Assembly: GCF_000417875.1 (NCBI RefSeq)
Contig: NW_006920889.1
Span: forward strand, 154,780 to 218,779
Reading direction: 5' to 3'
DNA length: 64,000 nucleotides
Source of the DNA: Pseudozyma flocculosa PF-1
Taxonomy: Eukaryota > Basidiomycota > Ustilaginomycetes > Ustilaginales > Ustilaginaceae
The position numbers and the translations under genes were made by a program. Positions 34,001-44,817 of this stretch are shown here, in pieces. The notes under the pieces were generated by a model. The model saw nothing but the letters and a program-made list of their open reading frames with translations. It ran no database searches and had not been told where the DNA came from. Within the stretch, counting starts at the first letter, position 1; the number at the start of each line of letters is the position of its first letter.

Positions 34001-34969
34001 GGCCTGCGACCAGGGCGCCTCGACCCGGGGCCACCATGCGCTGCCGCGGCCGTCCGGCTTGGCCTCTAGCCGCTGCCGGATTGCCGAGGGGATCGCGGGG
34101 TGCTGCAAGAGAGAGCGCGCTGGCCGAACGGCCTGGCCGAGATGTTCGAGGCTGACGTCCTGCAAAAAGGGCGCGGCGCCCTCGTCGCCATCCTCGCTCT
34201 CCCAGCCGGCGTGAAAGGGACCAAACATGACCGAGTCCCACGGGCTGTCTTCGCTGTTGAGCGGGACGGCACCTGGGCCAAGCGACTCCCAATCGGGCCA
34301 GAGGGCAATGGGACGGGCACCCTGCCAGCGGAGCTCGTCGCGGGTGGCACCTATTGGTGGGCCAAGCCATTTCAGATTGGCCTCGGCGGTACGGAAGCTG
34401 GAGCGGGCGTTCGAGAGCGAGAGGGCAGTATCTGCCGCGGCCGGATAGGGTGACCGCAGGCCGAGGGTGTCTGCGAGGACGAGGAGGAGGCGATAGATTG
34501 TGCCGATGGGGGTCCAGCCGAGAATGATGTCCCAAGCGCTGATGCGGGGCGTGGCCGCGGTGGTGCGGCCATCGTGCTGGCTGGTTGTGTGCTTCTGACG
34601 GGGTGACGTTGGCGGCGCCTGGGCGGACTCGTCGGCAGGCTGTTTTTTGGTGGACGACGTGCGCCCTGGCTTCGGCTTGCTCTTTATGGTGGAGCGCAGC
34701 AATGCGAGGGCACGTTCGTAGGCCTGCTGAGGGGTGTGCAATGGTGCTTTCGATGAGGCCGAGGTCGGATGCGCAGCCGCGAGCCCGTCTGGCTGTGCGT
34801 GGTGCGGCGATGGGTGCAGAGGAGCGCCTGATGGATCGACGTGAGCCTGCCTGTCTGCTGCGGCCTGAGCGTGCGCCGAGGCGGTTGTGGCCGCGGTTGC
34901 GAGCGCGAGCGCCGTCACCAGTGCGATCGCAGTAGTGATCGCCACAGTACGTCGATGACGGGGCGGCAT
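31050..34969 (-). CDS. HRD3: Hrd3/SEL1L, Sel1-repeat subunit of the ER-associated degradation ubiquitin ligase
   Basis: Two in-frame parts, 34969-33110 and 32927-31050, are separated by a 111-N gap whose 71-72-base flanks are duplicates. If the duplicate is counted once, the frame is continuous and gives about 1245 residues. The start MPPRHRRTVAITTAIALVTA is a signal peptide. Many Sel1 (TPR-like) repeats follow, for example ASLIGRMYLRGEGVRQDFAR and AYWNMGWLHEEGLGVVRQDF. The segment AQNNVAYILDRDKRRLRLP is typical of Hrd3. One transmembrane helix (GGLVVLALGVLAYLAYV, about residue 1170) precedes a short cytosolic tail. Hrd3 sits in the ER membrane, binds misfolded luminal proteins and stabilises the ligase Hrd1. 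It is longer than the yeast protein because of a low-complexity N-terminal region. Confidence 0.88.
32928..33038. other. Assembly gap (111 N) inside HRD3
   Basis: Flanks 32856-32927 and 33039-33109 are the same sequence with one base missing and one substitution. This indicates unmerged contig ends, not missing DNA. Confidence 0.92.
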
Positions 34970-36988
34970 GACGGGCAATGTTTTGGTGCTACGAGATGGG
35001 GTGCGAGGGATGGGTGTTTGCGGTGCGATGGTCCGACCGAGACGACGGTGGCTGCGACGACGATGGGGGTCAGATGAGCTAGGACAGCATGTTGGTCGAC
35101 GCCGAGGAGTTGGGCTGTCCGTCGATGGCCTTGAGCGCAGAGAGAGAGAGAGAGAGGGAGAGTGGAAGAGAGAGTGGCGGTGGTGGGGGCCACAGAAGAA
35201 CGGCCAACGAGGCGGTGGGCAGCGTTGCCAGCGCGAAGGTCGCATGGCCTGGCCGGCCAGCACACACACAGAGAGGCCCTTGCACCGGCCCCCATCCCCT
35301 CCACTGCGCTCCACGTCACGGTCGCTCTGTCGCACGGCAAACCGGGGTCCATCCCGCCCTCGCCCCTTTTCGGAACCGCCGAAGCCACACCAGCGGCCCA
35401 TCCGGTCCGGATCCGCTCCTCGCTCATCGACGACGACGACGACGACGATGGAGCGAGGCACTCGGATCGTCCGTGTGATGGCCTGCCTCGGCGACGGGAA
35501 GCGGCCCGCGCCGACGCGAGCATGTCGCCCCGCCCTCGACCACGGCCGCCATGGCACAGCAGCAGGTGCCAGGTGCTGGCTCGCGGGCCGAGGCCGACGT
35601 CGGTTATGATGCACCTCGGCCTCGCCGTCGCCGAGGTGAGCCAAGTCGGCAATACAAAATCGCCTTGCGCAGCTGCGTGCGATTAGAATCTGGATGCAAT
35701 TGAATTGAAATGGGGGCCGCCATCCTCGACAGCTGCCTTGTTGGCACGCCCGGCTGCACCTCCGCCACCTGTTCCCTCCCCACCACGACGTCTTTCCTCG
35801 ATTCCTCCTCTGTCGTGCTCCTCTGCCAATACACGCTTCGTCACTACTTCAATCTGCCTCGCCTTCTGTCTGCAAGGCGAAACTCGTGCGCTTGCATGCC
35901 GTCCATTGGCATCGTACTCCTGCTCTGTCCGCCTGGCCCACGCGCACGCTGCGTGCGCCGCGCCCTCACTTCGTAGGTCGGCCTTCGAAACGCACCCTCT
36001 CTGCTGCACTGACAACCAGCCACACAACGTCTACCCCATCGTTCGTGCAGTCCCAACCTCCGCCCGCAGGCCATGAGGCTCTACGCGGCCGCTGTTACTC
36101 GTCTTCTGCCTCGCACCTCCATGGCTGCGCCATCTCCGACAATAGCCTCGACTCTGGGCCCTCGGCCTTGCCCCTTCCCGTCCTCGTTTGCGCGCCCCCC
36201 TCGAAAGCAGCGCGCAGCACAGCGCTACAGTTTCTGAATTATCCGTCGCCGCTGAGGACGGCCCTCACCTACCCTTGCCTCTTCTACCCTAGGCCATGAT
36301 TGCCTGCGCCCTCACCCTGCCGACGGGCATGGCGAGGCCCCATACACGTGGTCCTTTGCATGGCTCATCAGCGCCAGCAGGTCCCACCCGCCAGTCGCAC
36401 GGCGTCGGACCTGCACGCCGTGCGCTTGCACCATGTCGGTCGTCCGCGCCCTGACGTACCGCTCGCCGAGCAGAGGGATCGTCGGCCGGGCTGCCAAGCA
36501 TAGCCCTTCCCGAGCTCCGAGGCGGTCCTTCCGTCGGGCTCTTCCACTCTACCACGCCATCATCGAGGCGCTCCTACGGCGACGATGATGGCTCATACTT
36601 AACAAGAGAAGGCGATGTCTTTGAGCCCGTCACGGCTCCTTCCCCTCTTCCACATCGACCCCCTCGCTCGCTCTCCCCACCATCCCCTCCCCCTCCCCTT
36701 CCCCCCCGCGCCCGGTATTCGTTTCGCCGGCTGGTCTTCCCCTTCCCACCCCATCCTCCCCTCCCTCTCACTCTCTGTCTTCGGCCCCATTCTTCCTTCT
36801 TTCCTTCTTTGCCCAATTCCTGCTCTCGTTCACAGTCGTTTGCCAACAGATCACTGGCTCGTCAGCCCTCTCCACGCTCGTTCTTTCTTCAAGCACTCGA
36901 CGCCAGAATCTTTCCACATCCTTGCACAGCTTAACGGCTCATCGACTCCACCACCATTTTTCCTCGTCCAGCTCAGACACGCACCACG
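34970..36988. other. Divergent intergenic region between HRD3 and the GH16 gene
   Basis: A 2-kb region. It contains (GA)n at about 35139-35157, a GAC-triplet run near 35430, and a strong C/T tract from about 36640 to 36830 just upstream of the GH16 start, likely its promoter/5' UTR. No gene is recognised. Confidence 0.45.
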
Positions 36989-39670
36989 ATGAAGCTGCTT
37001 CGGGCTTCGGCCATCTCGCTGCTCGTATCTCTGCTCCTCACATCCGCGCCTCGCGGTCACGGTGCTGGCGGACACGAAGAGATTCATGGTCTCGCTCTCG
37101 CCTCGGTCATCTCTCCCGCTCACCGCGCCTCGCGGTCAGACGCTGTTGATGCTGCGTCGACCGTTGATGGCCAGGACACTGCCTCGAACCTCCAGCGCGG
37201 CCACGACGGCGACGAGGCCGCCAAGCCCGCCACTCTCTACCGCCTCGTCAAGCGCGTCTTCTCTCGCGAGCGCGATGACCAGCGACACGACAAGCGCTGG
37301 ATCTCGGACTTCACCGCACCTTCTGGCTTCCGCTTCAGCTGGGGCATCGACGGCTCGCGATGCTCGTACGGCACCTCGTCCGGACAGTACCTCACCCGCA
37401 GCACCATTGTCGGATCCAACTCGATCGGCCAGACCGAGGTCAACCGCTGCGCTGCCCGCTGCCGCAATGTGCCCGGCTGCGCCTTCTTCCACCCGATCCA
37501 GATGACTGGCGGCTCAGAGGGCAACGTCATCTGCGCCCTGTACACGGACAAGCAGGGCAAGGCCAGCGCCACGTTCGGCGAGGGCACTCGTATGAACGGC
37601 GGCAGGGTCGTTTTCTCGTACGGCTTCTCAAAGGGCGCCCTGCCGGTCAGCTCTTCGTCGACGGCCAGCAGCGCCAGGACCACGTCGACTAGCACCACGT
37701 CTACGGCGTCGAGGACCACGTCGAGGTCGACCACCAGCACGAGGCCCACGACGTCGACTTCAACGAGGAGCTCGACGACCTCTGCCTCGACCAGGAGCTC
37801 AACCACGACGACCTCGACCAGGACCTCGTCCAGCTCCTCGACCACCTCTTCCTCTCGTCCGGCCACTACGTCTCGCTCGACCGCCTCGTCCACCTCGTCG
37901 TCGGTTGCTACGTCACGGTCCACGACTTCAACGCGCGCCGCCACCACCTCCAGCTCCACTTCGACTCGAACCACAACCTCGACCTCAACCACGTCGACGA
38001 GCGCCAGGCCCACGACGACGACGTCGACGTCGACCACCAGCTCATCGATCCGGCCGTCTTCGACCTCGACCACCACCTCCACCTCCAGCAGCGCGAGGTC
38101 GTCGAGCTCGTCTGCCCCGGCGACTTCTACCTCGTCCGCCTCGACCTCGTCCATTCCCACCGCGCCCGCGACGACGAGCACCGTCACCACGGGAACCACG
38201 ACGCTCACCGAGACGGCCACCTCGACCACGACGTCGACCGTGACGCCGGCGCCCACGTACAGCCTGATGAGCAAGTACTCGGGCCGCAGGTTCTACGACA
38301 ACTTCTACTTTTTCACGTATGATGACCCCACGCACGGCAAGATCGAGTACGTCGGCCGCGACGAGGCCAAGTCGCTCGGCCTGATCAGCATGTCTGGCAG
38401 CCAGGTCTACATGGGCTATGCCAAGACGCTCATCTGGCCGCCGACGTCGAGCGTCGAGCCGTCGACGTCCACGACGGCGACGGACTCTACGTCGACTTCG
38501 GTGTCACAGCTCTCTGTGGCGACGACGGCGACGACGGCCGTCTCATCTTCCTCGACCTCGATTTCGGCCGCTTCGTCACGGTCCTCATCGAGCGCGTCTG
38601 CTTCCCGGACGACGTCGTCCATCTCGATCCCCAGCTCGACCTCGACGTCGAGCTCCCGCTCCTCGTCGTCATCGTCGTCTTCTGGCTCGGCGTCGAGCTC
38701 GACAAGGACCCTGGTGCCCCGCCAGGCTACATCATCGTCGCCGTCGTCGTCGTCGACCACACCCGTCGTGACGGTGGCCTCGCAGACGGTGACGACGACC
38801 GATGCCACCGTGACAGCCACCACCACGTCGACCAGCACCGGCGACTCGGCGACTCCGACGACGACGACGACGACGGCGGTGCCGACGCCGACGATCCCGG
38901 CGTACAAGGCGGTGCGCGTCAGCTCGTACGACTCGTTCAGCGAGGGCATCTTTGTGCTCGACGCGAGCCACATGCCCGTCGGCTGCGGGCTGTGGCCTGC
39001 GTTCTGGACGGTACCCACCAACCCGGTGGGGTCGTGGCCCAACGGCGGCGAGATTGACATTGTCGAGGGCGTGCACGACTACTCGGTCAACACCTACTCG
39101 ATCCACACGGCGCGCGGGTGCACGGTGAATGCGACGACCAACACGCAGCTGGGCACGTATGCGCTGTCGAACCTGACGATGGCCACCAACTGCGCCAGCT
39201 TCGATACGGGCAACGAGGGGTGCGGCGTGCGCAGCAACCGGCGCGACGACTACGGCAAGCGGTACAATGCCAACGGCGGCGGCATCCACGCCATGGTGTG
39301 GGACACAGACACGGGCATCCGATCCTACTTTTGGCCGCGGTCCAGCATGCCCGCCGACCTGGCCTCGGACCAGCCCGACCCCTCGACGTGGGGCACGCCC
39401 ATCGCCTCGTGGCCCGCCACCAACTGCGACATGGAAACCTTCTTTGCTTCGCACGTGGCTGTATTCACCAACACGGCCTGCGGAGATTGGGCTGGCAACG
39501 ACGGCCTGTGGCACACGGCGCTGACCAGCCTCGGCCAGAAGACGAGCTGCGCCGCCCAGACCGGCTACAGCTCCTGCCGCGCCTACATGGAGAGCGGCGA
39601 GGTCGACATGAGCAGGGCCTACTGGCTCATCAACAGTGTCAAGATCTACCAGACCGAGCGCAGGTGGTGA
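36989..39670 (+). CDS. Secreted GH16 glycoside hydrolase with Cys-rich N-terminal module and Ser/Thr-rich insertions
   Basis: A single exon encodes 893 residues. The signal peptide is MKLLRASAISLLVSLLLTSA. Residues ~105-215 form a Cys-containing module (RCSYGT, VNRCAARCRNVPGCAFFHP) resembling a PAN/apple-type domain. A Ser/Thr linker of about 200 residues follows. The GH16 domain then begins (YSGRRFYDNFYFFTYDDPTH, SGSQVYMGYAKTLIWPP) but is interrupted at about residue 484 by ~150 Ser/Thr residues before resuming at YKAVRVSSYDSFSEGIFVLD. The catalytic E-x-D-x-x-E is GGEIDIVEG (E688, D690, E693). Fungal relatives are endo-1,3(4)-beta-glucanases acting on cell-wall glucan. Heavy O-glycosylation of the Ser/Thr regions is expected. 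Confidence 0.9.
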   Translation: MKLLRASAISLLVSLLLTSAPRGHGAGGHEEIHGLALASVISPAHRASRSDAVDAASTVDGQDTASNLQRGHDGDEAAKPATLYRLVKRVFSRERDDQRHDKRWISDFTAPSGFRFSWGIDGSRCSYGTSSGQYLTRSTIVGSNSIGQTEVNRCAARCRNVPGCAFFHPIQMTGGSEGNVICALYTDKQGKASATFGEGTRMNGGRVVFSYGFSKGALPVSSSSTASSARTTSTSTTSTASRTTSRSTTSTRPTTSTSTRSSTTSASTRSSTTTTSTRTSSSSSTTSSSRPATTSRSTASSTSSSVATSRSTTSTRAATTSSSTSTRTTTSTSTTSTSARPTTTTSTSTTSSSIRPSSTSTTTSTSSSARSSSSSAPATSTSSASTSSIPTAPATTSTVTTGTTTLTETATSTTTSTVTPAPTYSLMSKYSGRRFYDNFYFFTYDDPTHGKIEYVGRDEAKSLGLISMSGSQVYMGYAKTLIWPPTSSVEPSTSTTATDSTSTSVSQLSVATTATTAVSSSSTSISAASSRSSSSASASRTTSSISIPSSTSTSSSRSSSSSSSSGSASSSTRTLVPRQATSSSPSSSSTTPVVTVASQTVTTTDATVTATTTSTSTGDSATPTTTTTTAVPTPTIPAYKAVRVSSYDSFSEGIFVLDASHMPVGCGLWPAFWTVPTNPVGSWPNGGEIDIVEGVHDYSVNTYSIHTARGCTVNATTNTQLGTYALSNLTMATNCASFDTGNEGCGVRSNRRDDYGKRYNANGGGIHAMVWDTDTGIRSYFWPRSSMPADLASDQPDPSTWGTPIASWPATNCDMETFFASHVAVFTNTACGDWAGNDGLWHTALTSLGQKTSCAAQTGYSSCRAYMESGEVDMSRAYWLINSVKIYQTERRW

Positions 39671-39710
39671 GCCGGGCGTCGTCGGCTGCTCCTCTCTCCT
39701 CTCCCATTCT

Positions 39711-39768
39711 CGCCTCGTCTCGTCTCGCCTCGCCTCGTCTCGTCTCGCCTCGCCTCGTCTCGTCTCGT
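39711..39768 (+). repeat. 20-bp tandem repeat in the 3' flank of the GH16 gene
   Basis: Nearly three units of CGCCTCGTCTCGTCTCGCCT start about 40 bases after the stop codon, so they are probably in the 3' UTR. Confidence 0.85.
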
Positions 39769-40112
39769 TTCTTCGCGTCTCGTCTCACGTCGGCCGCCGT
39801 CGCAGGATCGTTGTTCGGCCGTCTTCCCCCTTCCCTTCCCTCGCCCATCTGCCTTCTCCGTCTGTCTCATCGGACGTCCTCGGAACAGTTTAGAACCCAG
39901 CCTCCCCGCGCCCCGCCCCGCTCCGTCCCCTAAAGCTGTATCATACCGTGCTACTCCCTGAAACCGCGTTGCGCCTTCCCCAACCATGGCGCCAATCCTC
40001 GTCTCTTCCAAACCTGAGCGGCATACGGCGAGTCGGCTCCTGCTGCACGAGGCGACAAAAGGGCTCCCAGTGGAACCGCGACGTCAGATCGAGTAAATGG
40101 TCCGATAAAGGG

Positions 40113-40117
40113 AAAAA
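40113..40117 (-). terminator. RNA polymerase III terminator of tRNA-Thr
   Basis: Five T on the minus strand, six bases after the tRNA 3' end. Confidence 0.7.
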
Positions 40118-40122
40118 GAAAC

Positions 40123-40228
40123 TGCCTCCTAGCCGATTTGAACGACTGACCTCGTCATGGCGATTCCACGAGGAACCGGAGGCGACCTGGAGTACTAGTG
40201 ACGCGCTCTACCACTGAGCTAAGGAGGC
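40123..40228 (-). tRNA. tRNA-Thr (anticodon AGU) with a 34-nt intron
   Basis: The minus strand folds completely: acceptor GCCTCCT/AGGAGGC, D stem GCTC/GAGC, anticodon stem CGTCA/TGACG with loop CTAGTAA (anticodon AGT in DNA), variable loop AGGTC, T stem AGTCG/CGGCT with loop TTCAAAT, discriminator A. The intron (40159-40192) lies at the canonical position after base 37. The 5' end is 183 bases from the NPT1 start codon, on the opposite strand. Confidence 0.95.
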
Positions 40229-40410
40229 TCTTCTGGTGGCGGGGGAAGAATGTTGCATAAATATAAGGAAAAACAGATCTTCCTATGCACGAGCCCTCCT
40301 CCACACGGCGTGGTGTTTCTTCCCGAGTCACCTGTAGCCAGCCTGACGGGGCGAGGACTGTCGCTACCACCACCATCACCACCACCACCTCCGACCCGGA
40401 CAACGCCAGT

Positions 40411-42235
40411 ATGACGGTCCCACAATCGCACACCAACGGCGCGACGCCGACGGTCGTCAACGGCACGGGCAACACGCCGGTGCGCTCGCTGCTGGACACG
40501 GACCTGTACAAGCTGACGATGCAGCAGGCGGTGCTGCGGCACTACCCGGACAGCCACGTCGCGTGTAAGTCGACCTCGTCCGGGCGCACAGGAGGGAGGT
40601 AGATGGTCTGATGGAACGACCCTTCTTGCTACGACGGACTACTCGCTGCCGCGCAGACAAGTTTACGAATCGGTCCAAGGACATGCGCTTCACCCGCCAG
40701 TGCGTCGATCGCATCAATGTCTACATCCAGGGTGAGCAACGGGGACGAGGTGCTCCACGACTCCCTCGCGAATGCTTTCTGACCTTCTCTCGCCCGTGCA
40801 CGCCGCGCAGCGCTGTCCGACCTGCGCCTGACGGCCGACGAACGGAGCTGGCTGCAGGCCAAGTGCCCCTTCCTGCAGCCCAAGTACCTCGAGTACCTCT
40901 CCGGATACCGCTTCCGACCCTCTGAGCAGGTCAAGGCCACCTTTGTTCCCTCGAACGACGACCCGGAGGCGGGCGAGCTGTCGCTGCTCGTCGAGGGCCG
41001 GTGGTGTGAGGTCATCCTCTACGAGGTCCCCCTCATGGCCATCGTCAGCGAGTCCTACTTTGAGACCGTGGATCAGGCCTGGGATCTCCAGGGCCAGCAC
41101 AGTGAGTGGCCCTGGATCCACATCTTCCCTCCGCGCGGCTTCGTCGCCGACTGACTCTCGAGCCCCTGCCCTCGTCAAACTCTGTTCCATGGCCGCCGCG
41201 CAGCTCAAGCCTTCAACAAGGCGCGCCTGCTCTGCAGTAACGGGATCCGCTTCTCCGAGTTTGGCTCGCGCCGGCGCAGGTCGTACGCGACGCACAAGAC
41301 GTGCGTGCAAGGGCTCATCGCCGGCGAGGCTACCGCGCTCGCCTCGAACCCGGCCAAGCCGGGCAAGCTGCTGGGCACGTCCAACGTCCACTTTGCGCAC
41401 CTGTTCGACCTCGCACCCGTCGGCACCGTGGCGCACGAGTGGACGATGGCTGTCGCGGCGCTCGAGGGGTACGAGCACTCGAACCTGCTGGCGCAGCAAA
41501 AGTGGGACGCCGTCTACTCGCCGCCCAACTTTGTCGCGTCGACGCCGGCGCACGACCTCACCATCGCCCTGACCGACACGTTTTCGACGAGGGTGTTTTT
41601 CGACGACCTCCTCTCGTCCGAGGCCGGCAGGGAGATTGCGCGGCGCTGGAGGGGGCTGCGGCAGGATAGCGGCGACAGCAAGGCCTTTGCGCGCAAGGCC
41701 GTCGAGGTCTACGAGCAGCTCGGCGTCGACCCCAAGCGCAAGCTCGTCATGTTCTCCGACAGCCTCGACGTCGACCGCTGCATCGACCTGGCGCGCTACG
41801 CCGACGACATCGGCATCGGCCACGGCTTCGGCGTCGGCACCAACTTCACCAACGACTTTCGCAGGCTCGCCTCGCCCAGCGACCGCTGCGACGGCGCCGA
41901 CGTCGAGGGCGAGCCCAGGCAGGGCGAAAAGTCGCCCGCGCTCAACATCGTCATCAAGCTCGACCAGATCGACAACCGGCCCGCCGTCAAGATCAGCGAC
42001 GACCTCAGCAAGAACTGCGGCGACCCCGACGAGGTCCGGTGAGTAGCCGCGGTGGCGGTGTGTGGGGCTTGGGCCGCTGCGTCCTTGCGCTGCGACCCCC
42101 TCTCTGTCCCTGTGTCGACCGCTGACGACCGCCGCTTCTTGCGCATCCACATCTGACGTCCCCGCACCGCCACCGCACAGCATGGTCAAGCGCCGCTTCG
42201 GCCTCGAAGGAGCAGAGCAAGTCGAGGATGCGTAG
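40411..42235 (+). CDS. NPT1: Nicotinate phosphoribosyltransferase (NAD salvage)
   Basis: Five exons, 40411-40564, 40657-40731, 40811-41101, 41204-42038 and 42181-42235, give 469 residues. All four introns are 79-142 nt with GTAAGT/GTGAGY donors and CAG acceptors, and all phases match. The enzyme converts nicotinate, PRPP and ATP to nicotinate mononucleotide, the first step of the Preiss-Handler pathway. Family signs are SLLDTDLYKLTMQQAVLRHY at the N-terminus, FSEFGSRRRRS, LLGTSNVHFA, RQDSGDSKAFA, KLVMFSDSLDVD and HGFGVGTNFTND, the phosphate-binding turn near the C-terminus. The start at 40411 was preferred over an in-frame ATG 42 codons earlier, which would add a Thr-rich leader. It is cytosolic or nuclear. 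Confidence 0.95.
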
Positions 42236-44817
42236 CCTAGCCCCTGACATCTGATCCCGGCACCGTCCGAAAGACTATCTTAGCTACCTCGCTGTCACGA
42301 TACCCATCGATCGCTGGAAGGACCCCTCACCTGGACCACGCCATCCCGAGATTGCCCGAGCCGCTCGAGCTGAGCGGCAGCGTGTGGAAGAGGCAGGGAA
42401 GCCAGGATGCCTTGCGGAGGTCTGGCGGCGGCGAGCTGAGCCACGAGGGCGCGCCATGTCCTTGCGGCCGAGAGGAAACGACGTCAGGGCCGGACTATCG
42501 TGGGCGCTGCTGATGCCCGGGCTTGGCTGGCTGGCTCGGGTCGGGCGAGCCTTCGAGCTCTGCCTGAATTTGTCTTTGGAGCGAGCTGTGGTGTGACGAC
42601 AGCGGGCTGCCTCGGTTCAACGCACGCGCCCTCACGCCCTGCCTACCTCATGCCTGGCCTGGCCTGGCCTGGCCGTGCCGTCCCAGGGCCTGCTTCTAGC
42701 TGGTCTGTTTGCAAACCCGACGCAGCAGGGTGACTACGCTACCGCCAGGCCTGGCCGCCTAGGCTTGCCCTGGCCTCCTCGTCTGGCTGCGCTCGCAACG
42801 CCACACGCAAAAAGGAGCGCCAGGCCAGGCCAGGCCAGGCCGCCTGGCTCCATCTCTGCCTGCTGGCCTGCCCTGCCCGTTGGCCTAGCCTAGCCTCATA
42901 TCCTCTGTCAAAGGCAGGCAGGCAGGATGAGCCCGACGCCCGCGCCAGAGAGACGCCGCACGTCGTCGTCGTCGTCGTAGGCCATAAGCTGCGGCAGGCG
43001 AGGCTGGCGAGGCGAGGCCAGACGATGAACGCTAAGGGAGGCCTTTGCCAGCAGGTGCCTGCCTGCCCTCCTCACTACTACTCTCTCTCTCTTTCTAGAC
43101 GCCGGGGCGATGGTGCGATAATCACGTAGGGACAGGCCACAGACAGGCAGGCTAGGTCGAGCAAGGAGGCCCAACGATGGCCGAGCAGCCACCGGTAGGC
43201 CAGGCCAAGCCAAGCACGCCTTGGAGTCAGCGCTGGCCGCCGAGACTCTCGCGCCGCATGTCCAAGTCCACGGCCACGCCGAGGCGGAGCGAACGAGCGA
43301 ACGAGCGAACGAGCGAGCGAGCGAGCGGGCAGGCAGGCGGGGTCGAGGCGGCAGGCGCGAGGGCGACGACCACGCTGCCTCCGGGCCGAAGCCGGGTTGG
43401 TTGCCTTGTTCTGCGCGCGCTTCTTCGGCTGGGTGGCGAGCCGCTGCCTCCTCCGNNNNNNNNNNNNNNNNNNNNNNNNNNNNNNNNNNNNNNNNNNNNN
43501 NNNNNNNNNNNNNNNNNNNNNNNNNNNNNNNNNNNNNNNNNNNNNNNNNNNNNNNNNNNNNNNNNNNNNNNNNNNNNNNNNNNNNNNNNNNNNNNNNNNN
43601 NNNNNNNNNNNNNNNNNNNNNNNNNNNNNNNNNNNNNNNNNNNNNNNNNNNNNNNNNNNNNNNNNNNNNNNNNNNNNNNNNNNNNNNNNNNNNNNNNCGC
43701 TGACCAGAGCGTGCGTCGAGGCCAGGCCCAGCTCAGCAGAGCACAGGTTGGGCGCAGCGGTCAGCACGCGGCGAGGCGGTGCCCACCCCTCCGCCTCGTA
43801 TGACCTGACGTACGTACTGCCCCGCCAGCACGACGTCCGCCAGTCGGCACAGCCGGTCCTGGCCTGGCCTGGCCTGGTCCGGCCTGCGCCACCTTGCTTG
43901 CTATTTGCGGCTGTCCCGACTCTTCATGGAACCTGCCAAGTCTCGGGATGGGCAAAGCGAGGGACGGAGGCTCAATAATGGCCGGACGCAGAGGCCGGGG
44001 GCAGCCCGAGGTGCGTGCGTGCGTGTGGTTTGCGTGGTGGCGCCGAGGTCAGGTAGAGAGGCAGGATGGCAGGCCTGCCAGCTGTGCGGGCCCAGCGGCC
44101 AAATGCGAGAAGAGGCCGGTGTGACATGGGCGTGCAGCTCACGCCTCGCCGCCCGACAGCAGCGACGGCCTGGCCTGCCTGCGCTCACGCGGGGTTGGCT
44201 CTGCGCCTTCAGGCTGCCTCTGCCGCTGTCTCTGTCTCTGCCTCCGCCCTCGGCCTCAGCCCGCCGCACGCCTGCCTCTCTTCTCGACGTACGTTGGTTC
44301 CTGTCCGGCTCTCTGACGCCGCACGCCGCCGCTCGCCGCCGCCACCCCTATGCCGGCTCATCTCGTCTCGCCACCACCACCACCATCACCACCACCACCA
44401 TCCGCCATCGCCACACCATCACCGCTCGGCCTGTTCGGTCGACCGCGCGCCTTCGTCCCGTCGTCCGCTGCTCGCTCTACAACCATTCTTGTATCCACCG
44501 CGCGCTCGCAGTCGCCCTTCACCTTGCTGAAACCGGGGCAAAGGAACCACTCACACGGATCATCACACATTCTGACGCTCACATAAACGACTTCGCCACA
44601 GAACAGCACTCGGAGCAGTTCCACGCCACCGATACACCCTTGCGCTCACCCTTAGGCTCTTTCCGGCGGCACCCGGTCGTGCTCGCTCACCCATCGCCCA
44701 CCAGCCCGCACGCACCAGTGCGAAAGCTTCCACCATCGCCGCCCTGCCGCCACCAGATCTTATAGAGCGACCCAGCCCGATAGAGGCGCGCCCCGTCCTT
44801 GTCGCCTAGCGCACGCT
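42236..44817. other. Gene-poor region with CCTGG-type pentamer arrays and an assembly gap
   Basis: The region holds (CCTGG/GGCCA)n runs at 42653-42674, 42821-42842 and 43857-43876, a (GAGC)n-like run at about 43286-43330, and 242 N at 43456-43697. The right 500 bases are C/T-rich with CACCAC repeats and form the upstream region of the phosphatase gene. No gene is recognised. Confidence 0.5.
43456..43697. other. Assembly gap (242 N)
   Basis: The run of N has no duplicated flanks that I can see, unlike the other two gaps. Confidence 0.95.
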
